A stretch of 64,000 bases of DNA from Shewanella abyssi. GTDB lineage: Bacteria > Pseudomonadota > Gammaproteobacteria > Enterobacterales > Shewanellaceae. This document shows positions 9,676 to 17,881 of this stretch, one piece after another. The position numbers were made by a program, and so were the translations under genes. The notes beneath the pieces are model-generated. The model searched no databases. It saw only the letters and a program-made list of their open reading frames with translations, and was not told where the DNA came from. The stretch lies in the NCBI RefSeq assembly GCF_023284025.1, contig NZ_JAKIKR010000003.1:103867-167866 (forward strand). The letters run 5' to 3'. Position 1 is the stretch's first letter, and every line of letters begins with the position of its first letter.

Positions 9676-9817
9676 TATACCCATCCTACTTGAAAATGCT
9701 CGTTTAAGAGACATTGTGTGAGTTCATTCTAGGCGCAATAACATAGAAATGGTTATTCCCTTTTAAGTTAGCGCGACAACGAAGTGGGCTTGCACAACGC
9801 CTTCTGCGAAGGGTTAT
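9676..9817 (+). repeat. Dispersed repeat copy 2
   Basis: Second copy of the element at 2241-2382. It begins TATACCCATCCTACTTGAA and shares the long cores around GTTATTCCCTTTTAAGT and GACAACGAAGTGGGCTTGCA. The right end is degenerate (GAAGGGTTATA instead of GATGGGTAT). It lies just upstream of the M20 gene start and downstream of the TonB receptor terminator, so it could influence the M20 promoter. Confidence 0.75.
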
Positions 9818-9849
9818 AAAGATACTGAGGAGAAGAGCTATAAAACAAA

Positions 9850-9872
9850 AATGCAGCCAAAAGGCTGCATTT
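9850..9872 (-). terminator. Rho-independent terminator of the siderophore receptor
   Basis: Stem AATGCAGCC / GGCTGCATT with a 4-base loop, followed on the minus strand by a T-rich run (TTTGTTTTA). It sits 18 bp after the receptor stop codon. Confidence 0.85.
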
Positions 9873-9889
9873 CAATAATGATCTTAGCG

Positions 9890-12322
9890 CTACAAGCGGT
9901 AAGTCAACGACAGCTTAGCGTTACGCTCCTCCCCTGGCATGCCGCCTAAGAACATCGCTTTGCTGTAATAGTCCTCATTGAAGAGGTTATTAACATTAAG
10001 CTGCACTTTCCAATGCTCTACATCATAGCTAATTGCAGAATCAACTACGGTGTAGCTCGGCACATAACCATCTGGGATCCCGAAAGAATCAGAGTTGGTG
10101 CTGCGGTCATCAACGTATTTAGCACCCAAACTGATATTTAGCGGGCTTTCTAATGAGAACCAATCTGCACCATAAGTAACCCATGCGCTTGCGGTGACAT
10201 AAGGAACCCCTTTTTGGCGGGTATCATAGCGACTTCTGTTAGGATCTTTTTTATCACGTGCATCTTGGTAAACGCCGTTAACGTTAACCATCCATTGCTC
10301 ACTGATATGTGCATTTAGATCAAGCTCTACGCCGGTGGTTTCCTCTTTACCATTATAGAAACTTTTAGCGACGCCTGGTGCAGATACCCCCTCTTCATAA
10401 TCAGGGTTTGAGTATGCTAAGTTCGTTCGTGCACTTTTAAAGAATACCAATGACGCCAGCATTTGATCTTCAAACGCTTTGTATCTAATACCCAAATCAT
10501 CACTTACAGATTCAGAATCGGCTCTATCCTCACCCGTCCCTTCAATACCGCCGAGGATGCTATAGGCGGTACGACCCTTTGAGTGATTGACAAAGAAAGA
10601 CAGATCTTCTGTAGGCATGTAAGTCACCCCTAAATTGTATGTCACGCCATTATCCGTCGTATCAGCTTCCGCTCTAGGCTCAGCCTTACTGGCTGAATAG
10701 CGTGGGTCTACACCTAAATGTTGATAAGACTGCTTTATCTCATTAAATGCAACACCAATACGAGTGGTGAAACCATATCCTAAATAACCAACGTGCTGCA
10801 GACCTACGCCCCAAGCATTGACCTTTTTGTTGTAGTTACTGGTCATCAATGGATCATGATCTTCAAAGCTACCTTCAGCCCAATTAGGGTTACGGATATC
10901 GTAAATATAAGGCAAAGCACCTTGGTAAATAACCTCACCCGCTTTGTTCTTAATCACTTTGTCAGCATCGTAAATAGAGTATTGCTTAAACGCTATATTT
11001 CTATCTTCAAAGTTAGCATTAACCAGTAACTCATTATCAATGTTGCCTATTTGAAAGTCATAGCGCAGATCGGCAAAGTACTGCCAAGATGTTTCTTCCG
11101 CTGCGACTTTACGGTACTCCTGTCGACGCGCAGCAAATGGATATAACACACCATCTTCAACTAATGGAGCACGTGGTTCTTCATTTATCTTGTCGCGTCG
11201 ATCCCAATAAACATAATTATATGCACCCGTTTGACGAGCAAAACCTGAGGTGTAATCACGGTACTGCAGCTGCTGATTCAAAAACAGATTATCGTTGAAA
11301 TAGATATTGTGGGTTAACTTAAAACGTAACTCTTCACCTTCATTATCTTTCGCCATTGGCGAGATAATCCCGGCATTACCAAAAGCGTAGGGTGTTTGCC
11401 CATCACTACTTGAAAGCGAATCTGCTAGCTGTTGCCGTTGTGCATCAGTTAGTTGAAGCCCTGCGTTATTCGGGTCATTAATCAGATCTTCCCAACTAAC
11501 GTCTCCCGCCCCCTTACCGCCTACAGATCCAGCGTTAAAGATACGGATCGGGTGACCAATTGAATCAACTGCAATTGCATCTTTAATGTAGCTTGCTGAT
11601 AACATTAACTCTTGGCTATCGCTGACGATATATTTCAATGAAGTGTAAATTTCATCTCTATCAGTACCAATCTCACGGTAGCCATCACTGCGACCACTTT
11701 TAGCCACAACTCGGTAGGCTAGGTTATCGGTGATCCCACCGCTACTATCAACAGCGAATGAATAGGTGTCCCATTGACCAACTTCAGCGGTGAACTCATT
11801 TAAGGACTCAAATTGCGGCTTTTTCTCAATAAGGTTAATTACGCCACCCGCACTCCCCATGCCATAAAGGCCTGTTGCTGGACCTTTTAAGACCTCTACA
11901 GACTCAACATTTGTCAACGAACGTGTGGGATTAAAAGTATTACCAAGTCCTGCACCACCATACATACCATCGTAAGTATAATTAGCGCCCAAGCCTCGGA
12001 TCACTAAGTTGTCACCGATACCATAGTTATTACCCGCTTGAGTAACGCCGCTGATGTTGCGCACTAAATCCTGGAGGTTACTCACCCCTTGCGCCTGAAT
12101 AAGTTCTTCATCAACAATAACCACCGCAGCTGGCGTTTCCATTAGTGACATATCGGACTTGGTTGCTAACCCCGAGTTCATCACCACTTGATTTTGTCTG
12201 CCATAGACGGTGATCCGTTCAATGTTACTATTCGCTTCAGCGGTTTCAGCCGCGTAAATTATTGTCGGTAAGTATGTCGATGCGCACGCAATTGCTAACA
12301 TTGAATAACGAAAATGTTTCAT
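9890..12322 (-). CDS. TonB-dependent siderophore receptor
   Basis: 810 aa outer-membrane receptor. Signal peptide (cleavage near IYAAE), then a TonB-box-like segment (ERITVYG), the plug domain (ETPAAVVIVDEELI, LQDLVRNISGVTQ, VLKGPATGLYGMGSAGGVINLIEKKP) and a long 22-strand barrel ending in an aromatic-rich strand (LSLTYRL). It fits the catecholate/hydroxamate siderophore receptor class and would import a ferric siderophore using TonB-ExbBD energy. A strong Fur box lies 33 bp upstream of the start, so expression should rise under iron starvation. No siderophore biosynthesis or ABC transporter genes are adjacent, suggesting use of an exogenous or elsewhere-encoded siderophore. Confidence 0.92.
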   Translation of the reverse strand: MKHFRYSMLAIACASTYLPTIIYAAETAEANSNIERITVYGRQNQVVMNSGLATKSDMSLMETPAAVVIVDEELIQAQGVSNLQDLVRNISGVTQAGNNYGIGDNLVIRGLGANYTYDGMYGGAGLGNTFNPTRSLTNVESVEVLKGPATGLYGMGSAGGVINLIEKKPQFESLNEFTAEVGQWDTYSFAVDSSGGITDNLAYRVVAKSGRSDGYREIGTDRDEIYTSLKYIVSDSQELMLSASYIKDAIAVDSIGHPIRIFNAGSVGGKGAGDVSWEDLINDPNNAGLQLTDAQRQQLADSLSSSDGQTPYAFGNAGIISPMAKDNEGEELRFKLTHNIYFNDNLFLNQQLQYRDYTSGFARQTGAYNYVYWDRRDKINEEPRAPLVEDGVLYPFAARRQEYRKVAAEETSWQYFADLRYDFQIGNIDNELLVNANFEDRNIAFKQYSIYDADKVIKNKAGEVIYQGALPYIYDIRNPNWAEGSFEDHDPLMTSNYNKKVNAWGVGLQHVGYLGYGFTTRIGVAFNEIKQSYQHLGVDPRYSASKAEPRAEADTTDNGVTYNLGVTYMPTEDLSFFVNHSKGRTAYSILGGIEGTGEDRADSESVSDDLGIRYKAFEDQMLASLVFFKSARTNLAYSNPDYEEGVSAPGVAKSFYNGKEETTGVELDLNAHISEQWMVNVNGVYQDARDKKDPNRSRYDTRQKGVPYVTASAWVTYGADWFSLESPLNISLGAKYVDDRSTNSDSFGIPDGYVPSYTVVDSAISYDVEHWKVQLNVNNLFNEDYYSKAMFLGGMPGEERNAKLSLTYRL

Positions 12323-12743
12323 CCAGTAACCCCACTTAAGTATTATGCGGCGAGATGATAACCATTACCATTACAACAGGCATTTAAACAACTACTACAA
12401 AGCCGATTCGTTTGTGATTGTTTTCGTTAGGTTTTAAATCAAAAGCTTACAAAGTAAATTATAACAAAATTCATATGCAGCAATAGGATAGGTGAGCTCT
12501 GTCACATATTAAAAATGTAACGACGTGGATGTTTTTTACTCGATACATGAGAGATGAACAACAACTAAACAAATACCTCGATACTGAAAACCGCTACACT
12601 GATAATAAACCAACCATAATCTGATAAGTCTTTAGTAGGGTGACCTGCCGTCGCAGCAAATTACCCTTTAGCGAGTACAGATATACCTTGAGGGTTACTG
12701 ATGTATTTTTGTGCTGAACTGGTTATGTTTGGGCAAGGTTTCA
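12323..12743. other. Intergenic region between receptor and surface protein
   Basis: 421 bp. The first 50 bp hold the Fur-controlled receptor promoter. The remainder is AT-rich; an imperfect GGGTGA/TTACCC pair around 12639-12667 might end the surface-protein transcript but lacks a T-run. No gene seen. Confidence 0.5.
12356..12370 (-). promoter_or_regulatory. Fur box of the TonB receptor
   Basis: TGATAAC-C-ATTACCA matches the 7-1-7 Fur consensus TGATAAT-N-ATTATCA at 12 of 14 palindrome positions. It lies 33 bp before the receptor start, in the promoter, the usual place for Fur-Fe(II) repression. Confidence 0.8.
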
Positions 12744-13619
12744 TTAGCTCACTATCGTCATAGTGAGACGGTTATATCGTTTTCTTCGAAGCAAAGCTGC
12801 CATCGATAGCGCAAACAATGCCCACAAAGAGAAGCTTCCTGCATAATCGTCCTCATATTCAATATAATCACTGTCCCAATTGGCACTTTCTAACGGTAAG
12901 GCATACAGGCTGTCAAATTCGTTTGAACTGACTGTTGCCACAATATCGCCGTAGCCGTACTCATAGAGATCAATAAGTACATCGTAATGATCGGTAGCAA
13001 AGCCGACATCCAAGTTTGTTAACACCTCAAAATCATCATCGGTCGCATCACCGAAAATACTAAATACATCGGTGGTGTAATAGTGCTCCCAAGGACCGCC
13101 GTTGCGACTGAGGTAAAGCTCTGCAAATACCTCAGCCCTTTCATTAATGTATATACCGCTAACATCCGCATCGAATGTCACACTAAAGGTTTGATAAAAA
13201 CCATCGAGGTCATTATCAACAAACAAACGACTATAAGCATCGTAAATATAAAAATCTCGATAGATGCCATTGGCGAATAATGCCGGCGAAGCTGACATTT
13301 GTTGTTTCACCAATGCCTTCTGGGCTTTATCGATATGAGACTGGATGACTTGGTCTCTGGTTTTAGGACCTAGCGAACTAGGACTAACCTGCAAACGTTG
13401 AGCAGAGAGTAACTCGCTTTGATCTGCTGATAGCGTTGCATTTTGCCCGGTATCAACTGCTTGAACCTTGTCTTGTATATAACCCGCAGATACGCTGTGG
13501 ATTTGCTTAGCGTCCTGCGCTAAAGCAGTTAGCGGCAGCAAACATGCACAAAGCAAAGATAACAGTTGTAGTGATTTGGTCTGGGTTCTAGTTTTAGATG
13601 TAGTTGTAAGTAATCTCAT
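12744..13619 (-). CDS. Secreted surface-anchored protein, choice-of-anchor H type
   Basis: 291 aa from the ATG at 13619, chosen because GAGG lies five bases upstream (in-frame GTG/ATG codons at 13625 and 13622 are too close to it). Signal peptide, then an alpha/beta body with FYIYDAYSRLFVDNDLDGFYQTFSVTFD and calcium-like acidic stretches (FGDATDDDFEV). The C-terminus has the layout of a sorting signal: AGS, a hydrophobic helix (FSLWALFALSMAALL), then RRKR. This resembles the choice-of-anchor H / GlyGly-CTERM proteins of Shewanella that rhombosortase processes. It is transcribed divergently from the PepSY-regulator-kinase operon and shares their operator motif. Confidence 0.72.
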   Translation of the reverse strand: MRLLTTTSKTRTQTKSLQLLSLLCACLLPLTALAQDAKQIHSVSAGYIQDKVQAVDTGQNATLSADQSELLSAQRLQVSPSSLGPKTRDQVIQSHIDKAQKALVKQQMSASPALFANGIYRDFYIYDAYSRLFVDNDLDGFYQTFSVTFDADVSGIYINERAEVFAELYLSRNGGPWEHYYTTDVFSIFGDATDDDFEVLTNLDVGFATDHYDVLIDLYEYGYGDIVATVSSNEFDSLYALPLESANWDSDYIEYEDDYAGSFSLWALFALSMAALLRRKRYNRLTMTIVS

Positions 13620-13669
13620 CATCACCTCAAGCGTTTCATTTGGTTGAGGTCATTAAAGTCTAACCTAAA

Positions 13670-13686
13670 TGAACACAAGCTGAACA
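13670..13686 (-). promoter_or_regulatory. Predicted response-regulator operator, copy 1 (surface protein)
   Basis: Read on the minus strand this is TGTTCA-GCTTG-TGTTCA, a perfect direct repeat of a hexamer with a 5-base spacer, the arrangement bound by PhoP/OmpR-class regulators. A TTTAAT -10 candidate begins exactly 12 nt downstream. The same pattern occurs at 13727 and 16433. Confidence 0.7.
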
Positions 13687-13726
13687 TCCATAATTGCCAC
13701 TTAGCTGACTCAACAACCATTGTCTG

Positions 13727-13743
13727 TATTCAGCTTGGGTTCA
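13727..13743 (+). promoter_or_regulatory. Predicted response-regulator operator, copy 2 (own operon)
   Basis: TATTCA-GCTTG-GGTTCA, same architecture as copies 1 and 3. A TATACC (or TTATAC) -10 candidate starts 12 (or 11) nt downstream. It would place the PepSY-regulator-kinase operon under autoregulation. Confidence 0.68.
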
Positions 13744-13853
13744 TCTTTAAAACGTTATACCTAACTTATTCCTATCCCCTCTCGATGCAGGAGTGATGAC
13801 TAATCTAGCTGGATCTTTTAAACTGGTAACACTTCAACCCTTTGGTGCTCTTA

Positions 13854-14171
13854 ATGAAAGCTATTTTACTGTTGATATTAATACCGCTACTGATGCTCGG
13901 CTCATTACCCGCCTATGCTGGCGGGCATTACGCCAGTATCTCGATAGCCTCTATGGCGATGGCAACAAATAATCGCGCCAAGTCACTTAAAGTGAGTAGT
14001 CCACAACAAGCTGCCCAATTAGTTAAAAGAAAATATCCAGGGAAAATCCTCAACGTTAAGTCTGCTCGTGTTAACGGTAATCCTGGTTATCGAATCAAAC
14101 TACTTTCAAAAGATGGAGTGGTTTTTTACGTCAATGTCGATGCAAAAACCGGCAGTGTTCGCCGTAACTAA
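13854..14171 (+). CDS. Small periplasmic PepSY-domain protein
   Basis: 105 aa from the ATG at 13854; a TTG four codons upstream is less likely. Signal peptide (AILLLILIPLLMLGSLPAYA), a Ser/Ala/Met-rich linker, and a single PepSY-like domain: SPQQAAQLVKRKYPGKILNV, then a beta-hairpin ending in VDAKTGSVRRN. PepSY proteins are periplasmic inhibitors or ligand-binding modules and often accompany two-component systems. It is the first gene of an operon with the regulator (22-bp gap) and kinase, so a role as sensor accessory or regulated output is likely. Confidence 0.8.
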   Translation: MKAILLLILIPLLMLGSLPAYAGGHYASISIASMAMATNNRAKSLKVSSPQQAAQLVKRKYPGKILNVKSARVNGNPGYRIKLLSKDGVVFYVNVDAKTGSVRRN

Positions 14172-14193
14172 CTGCAACAAACAAGGAACGAAT

Positions 14194-14895
14194 ATGAGAC
14201 TGTTACTGGTTGAAGATGATCTCGCACTGCAAAATAATCTAAAGCAACATTTGCTCGCGGCAAACTATACGGTTGATACCGCTGATGACGGTGAGATTGG
14301 GCTTTTTCAAGGAAAAGAGTACAACTACGATGCGGCAATTATTGATGTAGGTTTGCCAAAAATAGACGGTATCGCCCTTATCACTCAACTTCGAGAACTC
14401 GCCATTGAGTTTCCTATTCTGATCTTAACCGCTCGCGATAGCTGGCAAGATAAAGTAGAGGGGTTGGATGCGGGAGCAGACGATTACCTCACTAAACCTT
14501 TCCATCCACAGGAGTTGATTGCGCGGCTTAAAGCCCTCATTCGTCGCAGCGCAGGAAAAGCCAGCCCTGTCATTTGCAATGGTCCTTTTTCACTCAACAC
14601 CAGCAGCTTAGAACTGACTAAAAATGGCGAAACCATTAACCTCAGTGGTTCGGAATACAAGCTTTTTGAGTACTTAATGCTGCATATTGGCGAAGTAAAA
14701 TCAAAAACAGTACTCACTGAGCATATCTATGATCAAGATTTTGATCTCGACTCCAATGTTATTGAGGTCTTCATTCGACGGTTACGCAAAAAGCTCGACT
14801 CAGACAATAAACTCGGCCTGATTGAAACATTGCGGGGGCAAGGGTATCGCCTTGCTAAGCTTGAAGCGCTGGTAAAACCAGAAAAACCATCATAG
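14194..14895 (+). CDS. OmpR/PhoP-family response regulator
   Basis: 233 aa. The start is the ATG at 14194 with AAGGA seven bases upstream; longer frames running into the PepSY gene are not real. The receiver domain has EDD (residues 7-9), phospho-acceptor Asp in IIDVGLPKIDG (~51), LTARDSW and the Lys in LTKPFHP. The C-terminal winged helix has NLSGSEYKLFEYL and the recognition region DSNVIEVFIRRLRKKL. Closest in type to PhoP/QseB-like regulators. It is translationally coupled to the kinase, whose GTG start overlaps its stop by one base. Its likely DNA target is the repeated hexamer-N5-hexamer motif at three nearby promoters. Confidence 0.92.
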   Translation: MRLLLVEDDLALQNNLKQHLLAANYTVDTADDGEIGLFQGKEYNYDAAIIDVGLPKIDGIALITQLRELAIEFPILILTARDSWQDKVEGLDAGADDYLTKPFHPQELIARLKALIRRSAGKASPVICNGPFSLNTSSLELTKNGETINLSGSEYKLFEYLMLHIGEVKSKTVLTEHIYDQDFDLDSNVIEVFIRRLRKKLDSDNKLGLIETLRGQGYRLAKLEALVKPEKPS

Positions 14896-16373
14896 TGAAG
14901 CTCTCAATGAGGTCTTTGCCAAAAGCCCTGCACTCACTCAAAGCTAGACTTATTGTGAGTGCGCTGCTGCTTATCTTAATATTGATGCCGCTAATTGGTT
15001 TCACTCTCAATGATGCTTTTAAGCAACAGGTAAAAAGCGCATCAATGAATGAACTCAAAGCCTATGTTTATGCCGTTTTGGCTGTTACGGAAGTTAATGC
15101 TAGCGGTATTGCAATGCCAGAGGTTCTACTCGAAAACCAGTTTAATGTTATTCAATCTGGACTCTACGCTACGATAACAACGCCAAATGCTGCCGTCCTT
15201 ACGGGTAAGAGTAATAACGAGTTTGATGCTAAGTTTGTTGTAAATCCACAAACACAGCTTAATAACCTCAATAGCAACTCAACGGACACACAAAAAATTG
15301 TTTGGCGCTCAGACTCATTGCTGGGTATCGAACTGCCGAATCAGCTGCCAACGCCGAAAAAAGGTCAAGGTCAATTCAGTGAAATCACCCTCAATGGTCA
15401 ACCAAATCTAATATACAGTTTCAGTGTGAGTTTTGAGCTGCCAGGGACAACAGATGATGATAAGCATCTCAATAGTCAATTCCCGATCACAATTCATATC
15501 ATTAAAGATCAAACGGAGTTTCAATTACAGGTAGACCAATTTACTCAGCAACTTTGGCGCTGGTTAATGATCCTTATGGGCTTATTACTAGTGATACAAA
15601 TGACGTGGCTATGGTGGACCTTAAAGCCTCTTTCGAGCTTAGAGACCGAACTGAGCGCCATTGAAAATGGCAAAGCAAATCAACTTAATGATGACTACCC
15701 AACTGAGCTGCAAGCGGTAGCCCAGCAACTCAACACCTTGCTCAGCACCGAACAAAACCAGCGTAAGCGTTATCGCAATGCATTAGCCGATCTGGCCCAT
15801 AGCCTTAAAACGCCGCTGGCGGTGATCCAAAGTCAGGCGGATTTAAGCCCTGAATCGTTAGAACAAGTCAGCCACATTAACCGTATTATTGGTCACCAAC
15901 TGAAACGTGCGCAATCAGCCGCTGGTAGCGCTTGGCATCTGGGTATTCCCGTCGTCAGTATTTCAGATAAACTGGTTCGGAATTTGCCAAAAATATACTG
16001 CCAACCACTGATAACGATTGAGCAAAATGTTGACCGTGACGCCATTTTCAAAGGGGATGAGTCAGACCTTGCTGAGATCCTAGGCAACCTGCTAGATAAC
16101 GCCTGTAAAGCGGCCTCAAGCAAGGTATTGCTAACTGTCACTCAAAATGCTGAGACATTAGTGCTGCAAGTGGAAGATGACGGTAACGGCGTCGATGAAA
16201 CTTTAAAAGCTCAAATATTCGAGCGCGGCATAAGGGCCGACTCCTACAAAGTGGGTCACGGGATCGGACTCGCCATAGTGCGTGACTTGGTCGACAGCTA
16301 CCATGGAGAGCTATCGATTGCTCAATCCCCTCTATTGGGTGGTGCCTGTTTTACTATTAATTTTAAATACTAA
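14895..16373 (+). CDS. Sensor histidine kinase, PhoQ-like
   Basis: 492 aa from a GTG that overlaps the regulator stop (an ATG 12 bp on is possible). Two membrane helices (~20-40 and ~220-245) bracket a ~180-residue periplasmic sensor with the arrangement ...YSFSVSFELPG typical of PhoQ-like sensors. After a HAMP-like linker (WWTLKPLSSLETEL) comes the H-box ALADLAHSLKTPLAVIQ, the N-box NLLDNACKAA, DDGNGV, and HGIGLAIVRDL. Acts with the preceding regulator. Classical PhoQ senses Mg2+, acidic pH or cationic peptides; no acidic patch is obvious enough to claim the same ligand. Confidence 0.9.
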   Translation: MKLSMRSLPKALHSLKARLIVSALLLILILMPLIGFTLNDAFKQQVKSASMNELKAYVYAVLAVTEVNASGIAMPEVLLENQFNVIQSGLYATITTPNAAVLTGKSNNEFDAKFVVNPQTQLNNLNSNSTDTQKIVWRSDSLLGIELPNQLPTPKKGQGQFSEITLNGQPNLIYSFSVSFELPGTTDDDKHLNSQFPITIHIIKDQTEFQLQVDQFTQQLWRWLMILMGLLLVIQMTWLWWTLKPLSSLETELSAIENGKANQLNDDYPTELQAVAQQLNTLLSTEQNQRKRYRNALADLAHSLKTPLAVIQSQADLSPESLEQVSHINRIIGHQLKRAQSAAGSAWHLGIPVVSISDKLVRNLPKIYCQPLITIEQNVDRDAIFKGDESDLAEILGNLLDNACKAASSKVLLTVTQNAETLVLQVEDDGNGVDETLKAQIFERGIRADSYKVGHGIGLAIVRDLVDSYHGELSIAQSPLLGGACFTINFKY

Positions 16374-16432
16374 AAATCTATACCCAAGCAACTAGGTTAT
16401 AGAAGCGTCACCCCATAATCTGTGTTTTTCAG

Positions 16433-16449
16433 CTTTCAGCTTCTGTTCA
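16433..16449 (+). promoter_or_regulatory. Predicted response-regulator operator, copy 3 (DUF3300 gene)
   Basis: CTTTCA-GCTTC-TGTTCA, preceded by a further half site (TTTTCA at 16426-16431). A consensus TATAAT -10 begins at 16462, exactly 12 nt after the operator, so the site occupies the -35 region as in PhoP-activated promoters. Confidence 0.68.
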
Positions 16450-16461
16450 TCTTCGCCTTCC

Positions 16462-16467
16462 TATAAT
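16462..16467 (+). promoter_or_regulatory. -10 box of the DUF3300 gene
   Basis: Perfect TATAAT 33 bp before the ATG, with no good -35 hexamer: the operator at 16433-16449 takes its place, which suggests an activator-dependent promoter. Confidence 0.65.
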
Positions 16468-16499
16468 GACCCTATCGTCAATTATCGATAGGAAAGCAG

Positions 16500-17792
16500 A
16501 TGAATATTTTCAAACAATGCTGTTGCTTGTCTCTGGTTATCATTTTGCAATGGCTAACGCCAACGAGCAGCTACGCAGAAGATTTTAATAGTGCGGAACA
16601 AACTCAACTGAGTGAGGGCGAGTTAGCACAGATGCTAGCGCCAATTGCACTCTATCCCGACAGTTTGCTCACCCATATTTTGATTGCCTCGACCTACCCT
16701 CTAGAAGTGGTAGAAGCCCAGCGCTGGCAACAAAAACATCAGCAACTGAGTACTGAAAATCAAGTCAGCAAAGCTGAAGCGATGCAATGGGATCCGAGTG
16801 TGACCGCCTTAGTCGCTTTTCCTAACGTGTTACAAAAATTGAGTGAAGATCTGCAATGGACTCAAGGACTCGGCGATGCATTTTTACAAAATGAGGCTCA
16901 GGTGCTAGCCAGTATTCAAACACTGCGTTTGCAAGCAGATAATGCTAGTAACCTTGATGATATGGAAAATATGCAGGTAACTCGTATCAATAACCAGATT
17001 GTTATTGAACCGGTTACAAAGGAGGTGGTGTACGTGCCCTATTATGACCCGAGGGTCGTCTATGGCAATTGGTATTGGTATAACTACCCTCCTGTTTACT
17101 GGGCAATGTATCCTGGTTATGTCAGACCCAGCTATGGTCATTTTTACTGGCATAGCGGCGTTCACATTAGTTTTAACTACTATTTCAGCGCGTTTAGCTG
17201 GCACAACCACCGTGTAGTGGTGGTGCACCATAAGAATTCACACCACTATCGCCATCATGGCCGGATTGTCACCAGTCACGGCGCCAAGCGTTGGGCACAC
17301 AAACCACAGCACAGACGCGGTGTGGCTTATAGTAATACTGCCTTGAGACACAAATACAACAGTCATAGCCCGAGCCGAGCTCACAGTAAGGTGGTTAGAA
17401 GTCAGAAAACGGCTCAGGTAAATAAAAGCCGTGAAATGCAATTTACCAATAAGCTGAAGCAACAACCCGCCCAGCGTAATACTCACTATGCCAACGGCAG
17501 ACCGGTAAAGAGCCATCAGCCAGCTAAGAGCCATCAGCAGGTAAAGAGCCGTCAGCCCGCTAAGAGTCATCAGCAGGTAAAGAGCCATCAACAGGTGAAG
17601 AGCCGTCAGCCTCAGCCCGCTAAGAGTCATCAACAGGCTAAGAGCCACCAGCAGGTGAAGAGCCGTCAGCCCGCTAAGAGTCATCAACAGGTTAAGAGTC
17701 ATCAACCAGTAAAGAGCCATCAGCAAGTGAAGAGCCCACAACAGGTCCGCAGCAGCTCAAAAACGGCTCATCACAAACAAAGAAGAGATTAA
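16500..17792 (+). CDS. DUF3300 envelope protein with hexapeptide-repeat tail
   Basis: 430 aa. Signal peptide (residues 1-26), then the DUF3300 domain with its signature LAPIALYPDSLLTHILIAST, VVEAQRWQ and AMQWDPSVTALVAFP. A Tyr/Trp-rich middle (YVPYYDPRVVYGNWYWYNYP) and a His-rich stretch (VVVVHHKNSHHYRHHGR) follow. Residues ~337-416 are thirteen K-S-[HR]-Q-[QP]-[VA] hexapeptides, then a basic end. The domain's function is unknown; relatives in enterobacteria are periplasmic or outer-membrane proteins. The Tyr, His and Lys/Gln bias suggests binding to a polyanion, metal or peptidoglycan, which is inference. It is preceded by the predicted operator of the neighbouring two-component system. Confidence 0.85.
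   Translation: MNIFKQCCCLSLVIILQWLTPTSSYAEDFNSAEQTQLSEGELAQMLAPIALYPDSLLTHILIASTYPLEVVEAQRWQQKHQQLSTENQVSKAEAMQWDPSVTALVAFPNVLQKLSEDLQWTQGLGDAFLQNEAQVLASIQTLRLQADNASNLDDMENMQVTRINNQIVIEPVTKEVVYVPYYDPRVVYGNWYWYNYPPVYWAMYPGYVRPSYGHFYWHSGVHISFNYYFSAFSWHNHRVVVVHHKNSHHYRHHGRIVTSHGAKRWAHKPQHRRGVAYSNTALRHKYNSHSPSRAHSKVVRSQKTAQVNKSREMQFTNKLKQQPAQRNTHYANGRPVKSHQPAKSHQQVKSRQPAKSHQQVKSHQQVKSRQPQPAKSHQQAKSHQQVKSRQPAKSHQQVKSHQPVKSHQQVKSPQQVRSSSKTAHHKQRRD
17508..17747 (+). repeat. In-frame 18-bp tandem repeats (13 units) in the DUF3300 gene
   Basis: 240 bp made of thirteen 18-bp units encoding K-S-[HR]-Q-[QP]-[VA]; one unit carries a 6-bp insertion (QP). Near-identity of neighbouring units at the DNA level (AAGAGCCATCAGCAGGTA and variants) implies recent expansion by slippage or recombination, so length is likely to vary between strains. 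Confidence 0.9.
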
Positions 17793-17813
17793 GATAGAGA
17801 TAGAGATAGATAG
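17791..17813 (+). repeat. Short GATAGA microsatellite
   Basis: Three to four copies of a 6-bp unit (AGATAG) directly after the DUF3300 stop codon. Non-coding. Confidence 0.6.
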
Positions 17814-17832
17814 TGGGATATATTCTGACGCA

Positions 17833-17862
17833 ACTCCATAGACGATATTCAGTCTATGGAGT
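17833..17862. terminator. Hairpin between two convergent genes
   Basis: Perfect 11-bp stem ACTCCATAGAC / GTCTATGGAGT with an 8-base loop between the DUF3300 and LRR-kinase stop codons. It could terminate both transcripts, although T-runs are weak on either side. Confidence 0.6.
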
Positions 17863-17881
17863 AAACAGTTTGCTCCTCTAG

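Noticed and set aside
16379..16400. TATACCCAAGCAACTAGG as a third copy of the dispersed repeat
   Set aside because: Only the first seven bases agree with the repeat end; there is no core similarity.
17238..17741. 167-codon minus-strand frame opposite the DUF3300 repeats
   Set aside because: Antisense shadow of the repetitive coding region; its Leu/Thr-rich repeats mirror the plus-strand units.
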